Part shown: one piece after another, positions 17,923 to 27,051 of the stretch | Numbering within the stretch: position 1 is the stretch's first letter | How the letters are laid out: every line of letters starts with the position of its first letter | Origin: Prevotella sp. | GTDB taxonomy: Bacteria > Bacteroidota > Bacteroidia > Bacteroidales > Bacteroidaceae | Direction: 5' to 3' | NCBI GenBank assembly: GCA_017469955.1 | Contig: JAFUFJ010000014.1 | Location: 54,601 to 118,600, forward strand | Length of the DNA stretch: 64,000 bases | Translations under genes and position numbers: made by a program | Notes under the pieces: model-generated | Database searches by the model: none | The model's input: only the letters and a program-made list of their open reading frames with translations | Told to the model about the DNA's origin: nothing

Positions 17923-19227
17923 TCAACTCTTTTCGGTTTCCTTTTCCTCGAACTCCAGCCTCAACTGCCGTTCAGCAGCCACTTGCTTTTGCAACGACTT
18001 TGAGATAAGCAGTGGACGCAGGCGCTCCGGATGAAGCTCGTTGATGCCGATAATCGGCGTAGAATAGCCGTCAGCCAGCTCTCCGCAGGTAATAAAGTAT
18101 TTGGCCTTCTTCATTACAACGCCCATTTTCTTTAAGTGATATGACGTTACACGGCCAAACCTGCGAGAGTTGACGATGAGCATTGCCGACTTGACTCCTA
18201 TGCCAGGCACGCGAAGAATCTGCTCATAATCAGCCGTATTGATATCCACAGGAAAGGATTCTGGATGCCGAAGTGCCCACGAAAGCTTCGGGTCTATGTC
18301 CAAGTCAAGGTTGGAATGTGCATCATCTACAATCTCATCAACCTTGAATTGATAGAACCTCAAGAGCCAGTCTGCTTGATATAAACGGTTCTCTCTGACC
18401 AAAGGTGGTTGTTTCAAGAGTGGCAAACGAGGGTCATAATTGACACTGATGTAGCCCGAATAATAGACACGACGCATTGAAGGCTGCCCATATAGTGTCG
18501 AAGACATTCTTAGTATGTCTTTGTCGGTTTCCTTTGTTGCCCCGACTATCATCTGAGTGCTCTGTCCGGCAGGCACAAAACGTGGGGCATATCGATACTT
18601 CCGTCGGTCTTCCTTGTTTTCTATTACGCCCTGTTGTATGAGGTGCATGGGTTGGAACACGCTCTGATGGTCTTTTTCCGGAGCAAGTCTCTTGAGCGAT
18701 TCTTCCTTGGGAATTTCGATGTTTACGCTCATTCGGTCTGCATAACGCCCTGCTTCGGCCAGCAGTTCACGGCTGGCTCCAGGAATACTTTTTAAGTGAA
18801 TATATCCATTAAAGCGGTGAACGGTGCGGAGATCTCTTACGATTGCCGTCAGCCTCTCCATCGTGTAATCGGGATTTCTGACCACTCCACTGCTCAGGAA
18901 CAGTCCTTCAATATAGTTTCGACGATAGAATTCCATCGTGATTTCCTCGAGTTCCGACACTGACAATGTTGCCCGTCGAATGTCATTCGAACGGCGATTG
19001 ATGCAATAAGCGCAGTCGTATTTGCAGTAGTTTGTCAACATAACCTTCAGTAAAGAGATACATCTGCCGTCGTCAGCAAACGAGTGACATATGCCGACAC
19101 CGCCAACAGTATTTCCAACCATGCCCTGTTTTCCTTTGCGCACAGTTCCGCTTGACGAGCACGACACGTCATATTTGGCCGACTCTGCCAGTATCCTTAA
19201 CTTTTCTAAAGTTTTCTCTGTCAACAT
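17923..19227 (-). CDS. Putative DNA modification/repair radical SAM protein (TIGR03916 type)
   Basis: 434 residues from the ATG at 19227. A TTG three codons upstream lies inside the -7 box and is rejected. The radical SAM cluster motif CX3CX2C is Cys68, Cys72, Cys75 (NYCKYDCAYCINRR). Additional N-terminal cysteines at 23, 47 and 56 may bind a second metal site. Residues about 320-380 form a helix-hairpin-helix DNA-binding region (INTADYEQILRVPGIGVKSA), supporting action on DNA. The family is predicted to work with TIGR03915 proteins; the substrate is not known. The transcript seems to start almost at the ATG, since only 5 bp separate the -7 box from it. Confidence 0.88.
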   Translation of the reverse strand: MLTEKTLEKLRILAESAKYDVSCSSSGTVRKGKQGMVGNTVGGVGICHSFADDGRCISLLKVMLTNYCKYDCAYCINRRSNDIRRATLSVSELEEITMEFYRRNYIEGLFLSSGVVRNPDYTMERLTAIVRDLRTVHRFNGYIHLKSIPGASRELLAEAGRYADRMSVNIEIPKEESLKRLAPEKDHQSVFQPMHLIQQGVIENKEDRRKYRYAPRFVPAGQSTQMIVGATKETDKDILRMSSTLYGQPSMRRVYYSGYISVNYDPRLPLLKQPPLVRENRLYQADWLLRFYQFKVDEIVDDAHSNLDLDIDPKLSWALRHPESFPVDINTADYEQILRVPGIGVKSAMLIVNSRRFGRVTSYHLKKMGVVMKKAKYFITCGELADGYSTPIIGINELHPERLRPLLISKSLQKQVAAERQLRLEFEEKETEKS

Positions 19228-19232
19228 TGTTT

Positions 19233-19241
19233 GCAAAGGTA
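19233..19241 (-). promoter_or_regulatory. -7 box of the radical SAM operon (leaderless)
   Basis: Minus strand TACCTTTGC ends 5 bp before the ATG at 19227, so the mRNA has little or no leader. It lies inside the left arm of the inverted repeat. Confidence 0.6.
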
Positions 19242-19411
19242 ATACTTTTCGGGAAGTTAGGAAAGATTAGGAAGTTAAAAAGGCTAAAGCTGCTTAAGTT
19301 TTATCAATCGGTACAAGAAAGTTCTCCTGCCAACGGCAGGTATCTGATTTTTCCTGCTAACATCTTTAGTTTCTTTAACTTCCTAATCTTTCCTAACTTC
19401 CCGAAAAGTAT

Positions 19412-19420
19412 TACCTTTGC
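19412..19420 (+). promoter_or_regulatory. -7 box of the second MFS gene
   Basis: TACCTTTGC, the mirror copy of the box at 19233-19241, 29 bp ahead of the ATG at 19450. Confidence 0.6.
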
Positions 19421-19449
19421 GCCCGATTTTACGATATAAGTTTGGAATA

Positions 19450-20805
19450 ATGGCTGAAGCAATAGCACGAAAGCTCAACGATTCGCCGATGGCCCGTTGG
19501 ACTGTTTTATTCATTGTTGCATTTACAATGATGATGGGATACTTCATCAACGACGTGATGTCTCCGCTTGAAACGTTGCTTGAAACACCCGTGAGCGAGG
19601 GTGGACTGGGCTGGTCGAGCACCGACTATGGTTTCTTTTCGGGTTCAAGCAGTTTCATCAATGTCTTCCTTCTGATGCTTTTCTTCAGCGGATTGATTCT
19701 CGATCGCATGGGAGTTCGCTTCACTGGTGTGCTGGCTTGCTTGCTGATGATTGCCGGAGTGCTCATCAAGATATATGCCATCACTGCTCCTCTTGGCGGA
19801 CATACATTTACATTCTCGGCCTTTAACCTTCATCTTCCTCTCTCAGCAGCCTTAGCAGCCTTGGGGTTTTCTGTATTCGGAGTAGGCTACGAAATGTGCG
19901 GCATCACTGTTTCGAAGGTGATGGTTCGCTGGTTCACAGGCTATGAACTCGGCCTTGCCATGGGCCTTCAGGTAGCCTTAGCCCGCCTTGGTACGGCTTC
20001 CGCTCTTAGTCTTAGTGCCCCTGTTGCCATGCGCTATTCGCTTAACACTCCCCTGCTCGTCGGGCTGCTGTTTCTTACTTTCGGCTTTGTGTGCTATCTT
20101 GTCTATTGCGTGATGGACCGCCGTCTGGAGAATGAGAACAGCAAGTCGGCCGGTGAAAGCAATGCAGACGACTCGTTCCGCCTCAGCGATATCGGCAGGA
20201 TTCTGGGCAATCCAGGCTTTTGGATCGTAACGTTGCTGTGCATGGTGTTCTACTCTGCGGTCAGCCCATTCCTCAAATTTGCCACAAAACTGATGATTGC
20301 CAAGTATGGAGTCGATGCCGACGTGGCAGGCTTCTTTACCTCTATTGCCCCATTTGGCACACTGTTGCTCACCCCCATTTTTGGCAGTATATACGATAAA
20401 TTCGGCAAAGGCGTGACGATTATCATCATCGGAACCAGCATGCTCACATGCGTCTACATCGGTTTTTCACTGCCGATCCATGCCAGCGGATTTGCCATTG
20501 CGATGATGATTCTGTTGAGCATAGCCTATTCTCTGGTGCCTTCAGCACTATGGCCGGGCGTCCCTAAGATGATTCCCCTTAAGTGTCTTGGCACGGCTTA
20601 CTCCATGATCTTCTTCATCCAGAACCTCGGTCGCAGCATCGTACCCATGTGTGTAGGCAAAGCCAACGCCCTCGACCCGACCTATTCCACGTCGATGCAT
20701 ATCTTCGCCGGACTGGGATTTGCAGCTATAGGCGTTGCATTCCTGATGCTCTATGTAGACAAAAAGAAAGGCTACGGACTGCAATTGCCGAACATTAAGA
20801 AGTAG
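19450..20805 (+). CDS. MFS transporter (paralogue of the gene at 14565)
   Basis: 451 residues from the ATG at 19450 (MAEAIARKLNDSPMARWTVL). A TTG at 19417 overlaps the -7 box and is rejected. About twelve membrane segments are visible. The segment 2-3 loop FSGLILDRMGVRFTG, the linker FRLSDIGRILGNPGFW and the C-terminus DKKKGYGLQLPNIKK match the first MFS protein closely; the N-terminal extension and an extra loop are shorter. The two paralogues flank the radical SAM operon. Substrate is unknown. Its last 11 bp overlap the 3' end of the convergent ATP-grasp-like gene. Confidence 0.88.
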   Translation: MAEAIARKLNDSPMARWTVLFIVAFTMMMGYFINDVMSPLETLLETPVSEGGLGWSSTDYGFFSGSSSFINVFLLMLFFSGLILDRMGVRFTGVLACLLMIAGVLIKIYAITAPLGGHTFTFSAFNLHLPLSAALAALGFSVFGVGYEMCGITVSKVMVRWFTGYELGLAMGLQVALARLGTASALSLSAPVAMRYSLNTPLLVGLLFLTFGFVCYLVYCVMDRRLENENSKSAGESNADDSFRLSDIGRILGNPGFWIVTLLCMVFYSAVSPFLKFATKLMIAKYGVDADVAGFFTSIAPFGTLLLTPIFGSIYDKFGKGVTIIIIGTSMLTCVYIGFSLPIHASGFAIAMMILLSIAYSLVPSALWPGVPKMIPLKCLGTAYSMIFFIQNLGRSIVPMCVGKANALDPTYSTSMHIFAGLGFAAIGVAFLMLYVDKKKGYGLQLPNIKK

Positions 20806-21883
20806 TTGTCAGGCGATATCGGCCTCCTTCATATACGATGCGCAGCTGTCGGATGTGCTTTTCTGGGTCGAACATGAGGGCTACATGCCCCATTGTTCGG
20901 CGCAAATTCAGTTCTACGCAAGGATGAAGGCAAACCTTTCCGTCCATTTCCACCATCATCATGTCGACACCAAACGGCCCTTCATAGGCGGGAGCGATGT
21001 GTCTGTCGGCCAATGAGACGATGGCATCACGCACGCTATCCAGCAAGTCAAGGTCGACATAGCTGCCCAATCTCGCCCGTTTCTGATGCTCGGTTGCAAC
21101 AAGATTGCCCGTATAGGCGCCCCGCTCGGTGGTGAAAAGCGACAGGCCAAGGTAACGTGTCTGGCGCTGACTGCTCGTTTCTTCTGCCGGCGACTCGACC
21201 TGAAACTCCATGGCAAAGTCGCACACCTTATTATATAATGGCTCGACCATAATGCCTCCTTGCTGGGCTATGACCCGCTCGGCCCATGTCAAGTTGTGCG
21301 ACCATCCTGCCTCGTCTCGGGCATAACGCACACCTCTGCCCGTCGAACTCCATGGAGATTTCAGCACGACAGGCAGGCCATAGGGCATGCCATTCAGACT
21401 TTCCACCATGCACGAATCGCCCGTCAACCGCCCGTCAAGGGCTGTCAGAACGGGGAGAAATTTCTCTGAAGAGAACCTTCTATGGCTCATCGAACGCACT
21501 CTTTCAAGCCATTCGTTATCAGGAAGTAACGAATCACTAACGCATTTCCGCAGCTGTTGCACCAAAGAAACATCCCATCCCCAGGGGTCTACCGTTGACA
21601 CCTCTTCACCTGAACGGTGGAGCATCAACAGGTCATTCCGCGTCACAAGCCTCACTCTCGCCATTTTTTCAGCGAACGGTTTCATGCCGTTTTCTGCCAA
21701 AGCCACATCGTCGACCAGCACCAAGTCGCCCTCCTCTGCCCACAAAGCAGGCAGAAAGCCGAGGTCGCGACGCAGCTCTCGGCCTGCCCTTGGTGCCGTA
21801 AACCGTGCAAGATTGGCAGCCAAGGCAAGGTCATGTTCGGGATTGAACACGTGCAGCCGATATCCTTTTTGATGTCTTTCCAT
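20795..21883 (-). CDS. Conserved protein with ATP-grasp-like region
   Basis: 362 residues, soluble. The N-terminus (MERHQKGYRLHVFNPEHDLALAAN) is a conserved Bacteroidales pattern without known function. The middle and C-terminal part reads like an ATP-grasp ligase: GLPVVLKSPWSSTGRGVRY (residues about 165-185) resembles the small-domain lysine and glycine loop, MVEPLYNKVCDFAMEFQV the central strands, and the end has PFGVDMMMVEMDGK and PCVELNLRRTMGHVAL with metal-binding Glu and Asn. This assignment is by eye. A ligase activity on an amino acid or peptide would be expected if correct. The transcript begins about 70 bp upstream. Confidence 0.6.
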   Translation of the reverse strand: MERHQKGYRLHVFNPEHDLALAANLARFTAPRAGRELRRDLGFLPALWAEEGDLVLVDDVALAENGMKPFAEKMARVRLVTRNDLLMLHRSGEEVSTVDPWGWDVSLVQQLRKCVSDSLLPDNEWLERVRSMSHRRFSSEKFLPVLTALDGRLTGDSCMVESLNGMPYGLPVVLKSPWSSTGRGVRYARDEAGWSHNLTWAERVIAQQGGIMVEPLYNKVCDFAMEFQVESPAEETSSQRQTRYLGLSLFTTERGAYTGNLVATEHQKRARLGSYVDLDLLDSVRDAIVSLADRHIAPAYEGPFGVDMMMVEMDGKVCLHPCVELNLRRTMGHVALMFDPEKHIRQLRIVYEGGRYRLTTTS

Positions 21884-21956
21884 TGTATTTTTTCCGATAA
21901 TGCCAGTGAGTGCAAAGGAAGCTTGCTTCGGTTTTGCCGAGCGCAGCTTACCTTAT

Positions 21957-21965
21957 GCAAAGATA
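21957..21965 (-). promoter_or_regulatory. -7 box of the ATP-grasp-like gene
   Basis: Minus strand TATCTTTGC. The leader of about 68 nt begins AAGGTAAGCTGCGCTCGGCA and contains the short hairpin GAAGCAAGCTTC. Confidence 0.55.
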
Positions 21966-22031
21966 ATGAAAATCCATCAGACCTGAAGAATTATCCTGAA
22001 TTTTTCTGACAACAAAGGCCTCCAAACCACC

Positions 22032-22384
22032 ATGAGAATCGATTTTTCGGAACAAAAAAATATTTCACCGAGAATTTTCAAGTTATAGCGCACCGCTATA
22101 ATCCATTATCTAACAGAGAGTTAACACTTTTCTTCACAAAAATTGCCCGAAAACACGCTGAGAACACTTAGCTTTCTTCACATGAAAGATGCTCTTTCTC
22201 GCGAAAAACCCTTTGACATCTGCCCGCGAAAAGGCCTGCTTCTGGCCGAGAATGGGCAGCCTTCTCACCGAAAACCAGCCTAAGCCAGCCCGAAAACCAC
22301 CACTTTTCCACACAAGAAGCCTCAACACTGGCGCTAAAAATCAAAAAATACATGACAGAAATTCGTCGTATCTTTTCTTGACAA
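22032..22384 (+). repeat. 353-bp intergenic element with ten 22-bp units (copy 1)
   Basis: It starts ATGAGAATC, has a 74-bp left flank, then ten 22-bp units from 22115 to 22334, then a 50-bp AT-rich right flank ending TTTTCTTGACAA. It lies in the 711-bp gap upstream of pyrG and aligns without a gap, base for base in length, with the element at 28815-29167. Typical unit starts are CGAGAATGGG, CGAAAACCAG and TGAGAACACT. Sequence identity is moderate, but flanks and phase are conserved. Confidence 0.85.
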
Positions 22385-22562
22385 CCTTATCGCTTCGACA
22401 AATGATGAGCCACCTCCCCCGTAATGACTATTTGCAAACATTATCGCAAATATTGTTTCAAATCGAAACGAAAATAAATACAATATCTTTCGAATTAAAA
22501 CTTTTCAAAGAAATTTAGATTAAAAATCAAGCCATACACACTGTGAAAAGACAGAAAAAACG

Positions 22563-22571
22563 TAAATTTGC
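22563..22571 (+). promoter_or_regulatory. pyrG -7 box
   Basis: TAAATTTGC, 23 bp ahead of the pyrG ATG at 22595. Confidence 0.6.
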
Positions 22572-22594
22572 AGTCCATAAATACGCTTGAATTT

Positions 22595-24196
22595 ATGGAA
22601 ACAAAGTACATTTTCATCACCGGCGGAGTGGCCTCTTCACTTGGAAAAGGCATCATTTCGGCCTCCTTGGGCAAGCTGCTTCAGGCCCGCGGATACAAGA
22701 TTACCATCCAAAAGTTCGACCCATACATCAACATTGACCCCGGCACTCTGAACCCATATGAGCACGGAGAGTGCTATGTTACGGCCGACGGACAGGAGAC
22801 AGACCTTGACCTTGGCCACTATGAACGGTTCACAGGCATCCAGACTACACGCGACAACAGCGTCACGACGGGACGCATCTACCTGAGCGTCATTGAGCGC
22901 GAACGCCGAGGAGACTATCTGGGAAAGACCATACAGGTGGTGCCTCACATCACGGATGAAATCAAACGGCGCATCCAACTCAACGCCACGAAAGAGCATT
23001 TCGACTTCGTCATCACCGAAATCGGAGGCACAATCGGTGATATTGAAAGTCAGCCGTTCCTCGAAGCCATACGCCAACTGCGATGGGAACTAGGTCGCAA
23101 TGCACTGAATGTACACCTTACCTACGTGCCATACCTTGCCGCTGCGGGCGAGTTGAAGACCAAACCAACCCAGACAAGCGTCAAACAATTGCAAGGACTG
23201 GGCATCCAGCCCGAAGTGTTGGTTTTGAGAACCGAGCATGACCTGAGCGACGAGCTCCGCAGAAAAGTGGCCCACTTCTGCAACGTCGACGCCGAAGCCG
23301 TCATTCAGAGCCAAGACCTTCCCAGCATCTATGAGGTGCCGGTCAACATGCAGAAGCAAGGGCTCGACGCTATTTGCCTGAAGAAGATGGGCACAGAAGT
23401 AGGACCTACGCCCGAGTTAGGCCCATGGCGCGACTTCCTCGAACGACGGAAGCGCGCCACAGAGGCGACAGACATCGCCCTCGTCGGAAAATACAACCTG
23501 CAAGATGCCTACAAAAGCATCCTCGAAAGCCTTGCCCACGCCGGCACCTACAACAACAGGAAAGTACGTACTCACTTTGTCAACAGCGAGTTTCTCACCG
23601 AGGAAAATGCAGCCGAACTGCTGGGAAACATGAACGGAGTGGTCATCTGTCCGGGCTTCGGACAGCGCGGAACTGAGGGTAAGATCATTGCAGCCCACTA
23701 CACCCGGACCCACGACATCCCCACGTTCGGCATCTGTCTCGGCATGCAAATGATGGTCATCGAGTTTGCAAGAAACGTCCTGAACTACAAGGATGCCAAC
23801 AGCAGCGAGATGGATCCGGAAACCATCCACAACGTCATCGACCTGATGGAAGAGCAGAAAAACGTCACGCAAATGGGCGGAACCATGCGATTGGGAGCCT
23901 ATGAGTGCAGCATCATGGAAGGCAGCCGTACGTGGTATGCCTACGAAAAGCAGTCGCTCATCAGCGAACGCCATCGCCATCGCTACGAGTTCAACAACCA
24001 ATACATCGACGAATACGAACGGAACGGCATGAGATGCGCAGGCATCAACCCCTTGGCCAACCTCGTCGAAATCATAGAAATACCGACACTGAAGTGGTAT
24101 GTCGGCACCCAGTTCCACCCTGAATACTCCTCTACTGTGCTTCATCCCCACCCACTCTTCATGAGCTTTGTCAGTGCATGCATCAAGAACAAGTGA
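22595..24196 (+). CDS. pyrG: CTP synthase
   Basis: 533 residues from the ATG at 22595 (METKYIFITGGVASSLGKGI). A TTG nine codons upstream overlaps the -7 box. It makes CTP from UTP, ATP and glutamine. The synthetase domain starts with the P-loop GGVASSLGKG and includes PYINIDPGTLNPYEHGE. The glutaminase domain has FGICLGMQ with nucleophile Cys381 and the His/Glu pair in QFHPEYSS. It is the first gene of a nucleotide operon, 1 bp from the amidophosphoribosyltransferase gene. Confidence 0.97.
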   Translation: METKYIFITGGVASSLGKGIISASLGKLLQARGYKITIQKFDPYINIDPGTLNPYEHGECYVTADGQETDLDLGHYERFTGIQTTRDNSVTTGRIYLSVIERERRGDYLGKTIQVVPHITDEIKRRIQLNATKEHFDFVITEIGGTIGDIESQPFLEAIRQLRWELGRNALNVHLTYVPYLAAAGELKTKPTQTSVKQLQGLGIQPEVLVLRTEHDLSDELRRKVAHFCNVDAEAVIQSQDLPSIYEVPVNMQKQGLDAICLKKMGTEVGPTPELGPWRDFLERRKRATEATDIALVGKYNLQDAYKSILESLAHAGTYNNRKVRTHFVNSEFLTEENAAELLGNMNGVVICPGFGQRGTEGKIIAAHYTRTHDIPTFGICLGMQMMVIEFARNVLNYKDANSSEMDPETIHNVIDLMEEQKNVTQMGGTMRLGAYECSIMEGSRTWYAYEKQSLISERHRHRYEFNNQYIDEYERNGMRCAGINPLANLVEIIEIPTLKWYVGTQFHPEYSSTVLHPHPLFMSFVSACIKNK

Positions 24197-24197
24197 C

Positions 24198-25949
24198 ATG
24201 GAACAGCTGAAACACGAATGCGGCGTGGCAATGATACGCCTCCTGAAACCGTCAGACTACTATAAAGAGAAGTACGGCACGCAGCAATTTGGACTGAACA
24301 AGCTCTATCTGATGATGGAGAAGCAGCACAACCGCGGACAGGAAGGTGCCGGAATAGCGTGTGTCGACATGCATGCACCGGCAGGAACCGAATACATGTT
24401 CCGCGAAAGGGCCGAGGGTTCCGATGCCATTACAAAAGTATTCAGGCAAACCGGCAGCAGCTTCTCCGGCCAGCTTTACATGGGCCACCTGCGATATTCC
24501 ACAACCGGCAAGAGCGGACTCACGTTTGTTCACCCCTTCTTGCGCCGTAACAATTGGCGGGCAAAGAACCTTTGTCTGTGTGGAAACTTCAACATGACGA
24601 ACATCGACGAAGTCTTTTCCTTCCTCATCCGGCAAGGTCAATCGCCACGTATCTACGGAGACTCGTACATAACGCTCGAACTGATGGGTCACAGGCTTGA
24701 CCGAGAAGTGGAACGACTCTATGAAAAGGCGAAGACAATGGGGCTGAGCCAACAGGCCATCACCCAATATATAGACAACCATGTGTGCATCTCCAACGTG
24801 TTGAAGACCACCATGCCCCACTTCGACGGTGGCTATGTAATGTGTGGACTGACAGGAAGCGGAGAGATGTTTGCCGTCAGAGACCCTTGGGGAATGCGCC
24901 CTGCTTACTATTATCAGGACGAAGAATTGGTGGCAGTGGCCAGCGAACGTCCCGTCATCCAGACCACGTTCGACCTTGATGCCGACGACATCAAAGAACT
25001 ATCTCCAGGCAAAGCACTCGTCATCCATAAGAACGGCGAGTGTAAGACCGAAGCCATCTTCAGCAATAAGCAAGGAGAGAAAACAGAAAAGCCTGCTGCC
25101 TGCTCGTTTGAACGCATCTACTTCAGCCGAGGTTCCGACCGCGACATCTACCAGGAACGAAAGCTTTTAGGCGAACAACTCTCACGACCCATCCTGAAAA
25201 CCATCGGTGAAGATGTGGCACATACGGTATTCTCGTACATCCCAAACACGGCCGAAGTAGCCTTCTTTGGTATGACTGACGGGGTACGAAGGCTGGGATA
25301 TGACGTGCGGATTGAGAAGGTAATATGGAAAGACATCAAGCTGAGAACCTTCATCACCGAGGGGAATGAGCGCAACGACCTTGCTGCTCATGTCTATGAC
25401 ATCACCTACGGAAGCCTGAAAGCCCATGAAGACAACCTCGTCATCATTGACGACAGCATCGTGAGAGGGACCACCTTAAGGGAGAGTATCTTCAAGATGC
25501 TCGACCGCTTACACCCCAAGAAAATCGTAATGGTCAGTTCTTCACCGCAGATACGTTACCCCGATTACTACGGCATTGACATGCCAAGTCTTGAAGAACT
25601 CTGTGCATTCCGTGCAGCAATGGCCCTCATTGAGGAAAAGAACATGATGCATCTTGTCAGAGAAACCTGCCGCTTGTGCAAGGAAAAGCCTCTGGAAGAC
25701 AACCACGTACGCAGCATATATGCACCATTTTCAGTAGAAGAAATCAACAGGAAGATTGTCGAAATGCTCCGCCCCGACGGCATGCAAGCCCCAGTTGAAT
25801 TAGTATTCCAGAGCATAGAAGGGCTGCATAAGGCCTGCCCGGGACACCCTGGCGACTGGTATTTCTCAGGAAACTATCCCACCCGAGGCGGCATTCGTCT
25901 GGCGAATCAGGCCTTTATCAGCTATGTTGAGAATGTTTTGAAGATATAA
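24198..25949 (+). CDS. Amidophosphoribosyltransferase (long Bacteroidetes type)
   Basis: 583 residues from the ATG at 24198 (MEQLKHECGVAMIRLL). It transfers glutamine-derived ammonia to PRPP in the first step of purine synthesis. The class II glutaminase nucleophile would be Cys8, exposed after removal of a seven-residue propeptide. Blocks seen: QHNRGQEGAG, GHLRYSTTG, ISSFADDPWGMRP-like RDPWGMRPAYYY, and the PRPP loop VIIDDSIVRGTT near residues 415-427. The protein is longer than classic PurF (about 470-510), as in the second Bacteroides-type enzyme, so I leave the symbol blank. It is tightly coupled to pyrG (1 bp) and carA (10 bp). Confidence 0.85.
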   Translation: MEQLKHECGVAMIRLLKPSDYYKEKYGTQQFGLNKLYLMMEKQHNRGQEGAGIACVDMHAPAGTEYMFRERAEGSDAITKVFRQTGSSFSGQLYMGHLRYSTTGKSGLTFVHPFLRRNNWRAKNLCLCGNFNMTNIDEVFSFLIRQGQSPRIYGDSYITLELMGHRLDREVERLYEKAKTMGLSQQAITQYIDNHVCISNVLKTTMPHFDGGYVMCGLTGSGEMFAVRDPWGMRPAYYYQDEELVAVASERPVIQTTFDLDADDIKELSPGKALVIHKNGECKTEAIFSNKQGEKTEKPAACSFERIYFSRGSDRDIYQERKLLGEQLSRPILKTIGEDVAHTVFSYIPNTAEVAFFGMTDGVRRLGYDVRIEKVIWKDIKLRTFITEGNERNDLAAHVYDITYGSLKAHEDNLVIIDDSIVRGTTLRESIFKMLDRLHPKKIVMVSSSPQIRYPDYYGIDMPSLEELCAFRAAMALIEEKNMMHLVRETCRLCKEKPLEDNHVRSIYAPFSVEEINRKIVEMLRPDGMQAPVELVFQSIEGLHKACPGHPGDWYFSGNYPTRGGIRLANQAFISYVENVLKI

Positions 25950-25959
25950 ACCATTAGAT

Positions 25960-27051
25960 ATGAGACAGGCAAAGCTAATACTTGAAGACGGAAGCCAGTT
26001 CGTTGGCGAGTCGTTTGGGTATGAGAAAAACGTGTCAGGCGAAGTCGTTTTCAACACCGCCATGACCGGTTATCCGGAAAGTCTGACAGATCCAAGCTAT
26101 GCGGGGCAGATGCTTGTGATGACCTATCCTTTGGTAGGCAACTATGGAGTGCCGTCCATGAAGACGGGAAAGGACGGGATTCCCGTCTTCATGGAAAGCA
26201 ATTCTATACATGTTTCAGCGCTGATCGTGGGCGACTACAGCCAGCAATATTCCCATTGGAACGCCCAAGAGTCGCTGGCTTCATGGCTGAAACGCGAGCA
26301 GATTCCTGCGCTGACAGGCATTGATACCCGACGTTTGACCTTGAGACTTCGTGAACATGGCGTGATGATGGGTCGACTCATCTTTGAAGGAAGTCGGGAG
26401 AATGTCATGACGAAGACATACGCTTCAGTGAATTGGGTGGAAGAAGTCAGCTGCAAAGAGGCGACCGTCTACCGGCCTACAGAGAAGCGTCATCGGGCAG
26501 TATTGGTTGACTGCGGGGTGAAAAGCAACATCATCCGCTGCCTGTTGCGCCGGGGAATAGAGGTAGTCAGGGTGCCTTGGAACTATGATTTCAATACCCT
26601 TGACTTCGACGGTCTGTTCCTTGCCAACGGTCCCGGCGACCCAAACCAGTGCGGAGAGACCGTCGGTCACATACGGAAATTCCTTGAAAGCGAGCCTGCA
26701 AGACCGTGCATGGGCATCTGTCTGGGCAACCAACTTCTTGCGAAAGCTGCCGGAGCATCCACATACAAGCTGAAATATGGCCACAGAAGTCACAACCAGC
26801 CTGTCAGGCAGGTTGGGACAAACAGGTGTTTCATCACGTCGCAGAACCACGGATATGCCGTTGACGACAAGACGCTGCCTGCCGATTGGGAGCCGTTTTT
26901 CATCAACATGAATGACGGATCGAATGAAGGTATCCGGCATAAGACCCGTCCTTGGATGTCGGTTCAGTTTCATCCTGAGGCCTGTTCGGGGCCGACTGAC
27001 ACGGAGTTTCTTTTCGATGAATTTGTCAAATGCTTAGACATGCAACCATGA
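25960..27051 (+). CDS. carA: Carbamoyl-phosphate synthase small subunit
   Basis: 363 residues. It hydrolyses glutamine and passes ammonia to CarB. The N-terminal domain shows [15 protein letters not shown] and [16 protein letters not shown]; the glutaminase has MGICLGNQ with Cys254 and the pair in VQFHPEA. The ATG at 25960 gives the family N-terminus. Its stop overlaps the carB start in an ATGA at 27048-27051. The ATGA coupling suggests matched synthesis of the two subunits. Confidence 0.97.
   Translation: MRQAKLILEDGSQFVGESFGYEKNVSGEVVFNTAMTGYPESLTDPSYAGQMLVMTYPLVGNYGVPSMKTGKDGIPVFMESNSIHVSALIVGDYSQQYSHWNAQESLASWLKREQIPALTGIDTRRLTLRLREHGVMMGRLIFEGSRENVMTKTYASVNWVEEVSCKEATVYRPTEKRHRAVLVDCGVKSNIIRCLLRRGIEVVRVPWNYDFNTLDFDGLFLANGPGDPNQCGETVGHIRKFLESEPARPCMGICLGNQLLAKAAGASTYKLKYGHRSHNQPVRQVGTNRCFITSQNHGYAVDDKTLPADWEPFFINMNDGSNEGIRHKTRPWMSVQFHPEACSGPTDTEFLFDEFVKCLDMQP

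Larger units (their letters stand above)
19233..19420. repeat. 188-bp region ended by 47-bp perfect inverted repeats
   Basis: The left arm 19233-19279 and right arm 19374-19420 are exact reverse complements over 47 bp. Each arm starts with GCAAAGGTAATACTTTTCGG and so includes the -7 box of the adjacent divergent gene. The 94-bp centre holds a small hairpin, CCTGCC-AAC-GGCAGG, at 19326-19340. No target-site duplication is seen at the outer ends. Confidence 0.9.

Noticed and set aside
19233-19420. Insertion sequence
   Set aside because: Only 188 bp, no transposase, and no target-site duplication outside the arms; kept as an inverted-repeat region only.
19417-19449. TTG start for the second MFS gene
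   Set aside because: The TTG overlaps the -7 box and transcription would start downstream of it.
22115-22334. CRISPR array
   Set aside because: The whole 22-bp block is degenerate and contiguous; there are no conserved repeats separated by unique spacers and no cas genes.
23417-24199. 260-codon frame antisense to pyrG
   Set aside because: It lies fully inside the conserved glutaminase domain of pyrG on the other strand.
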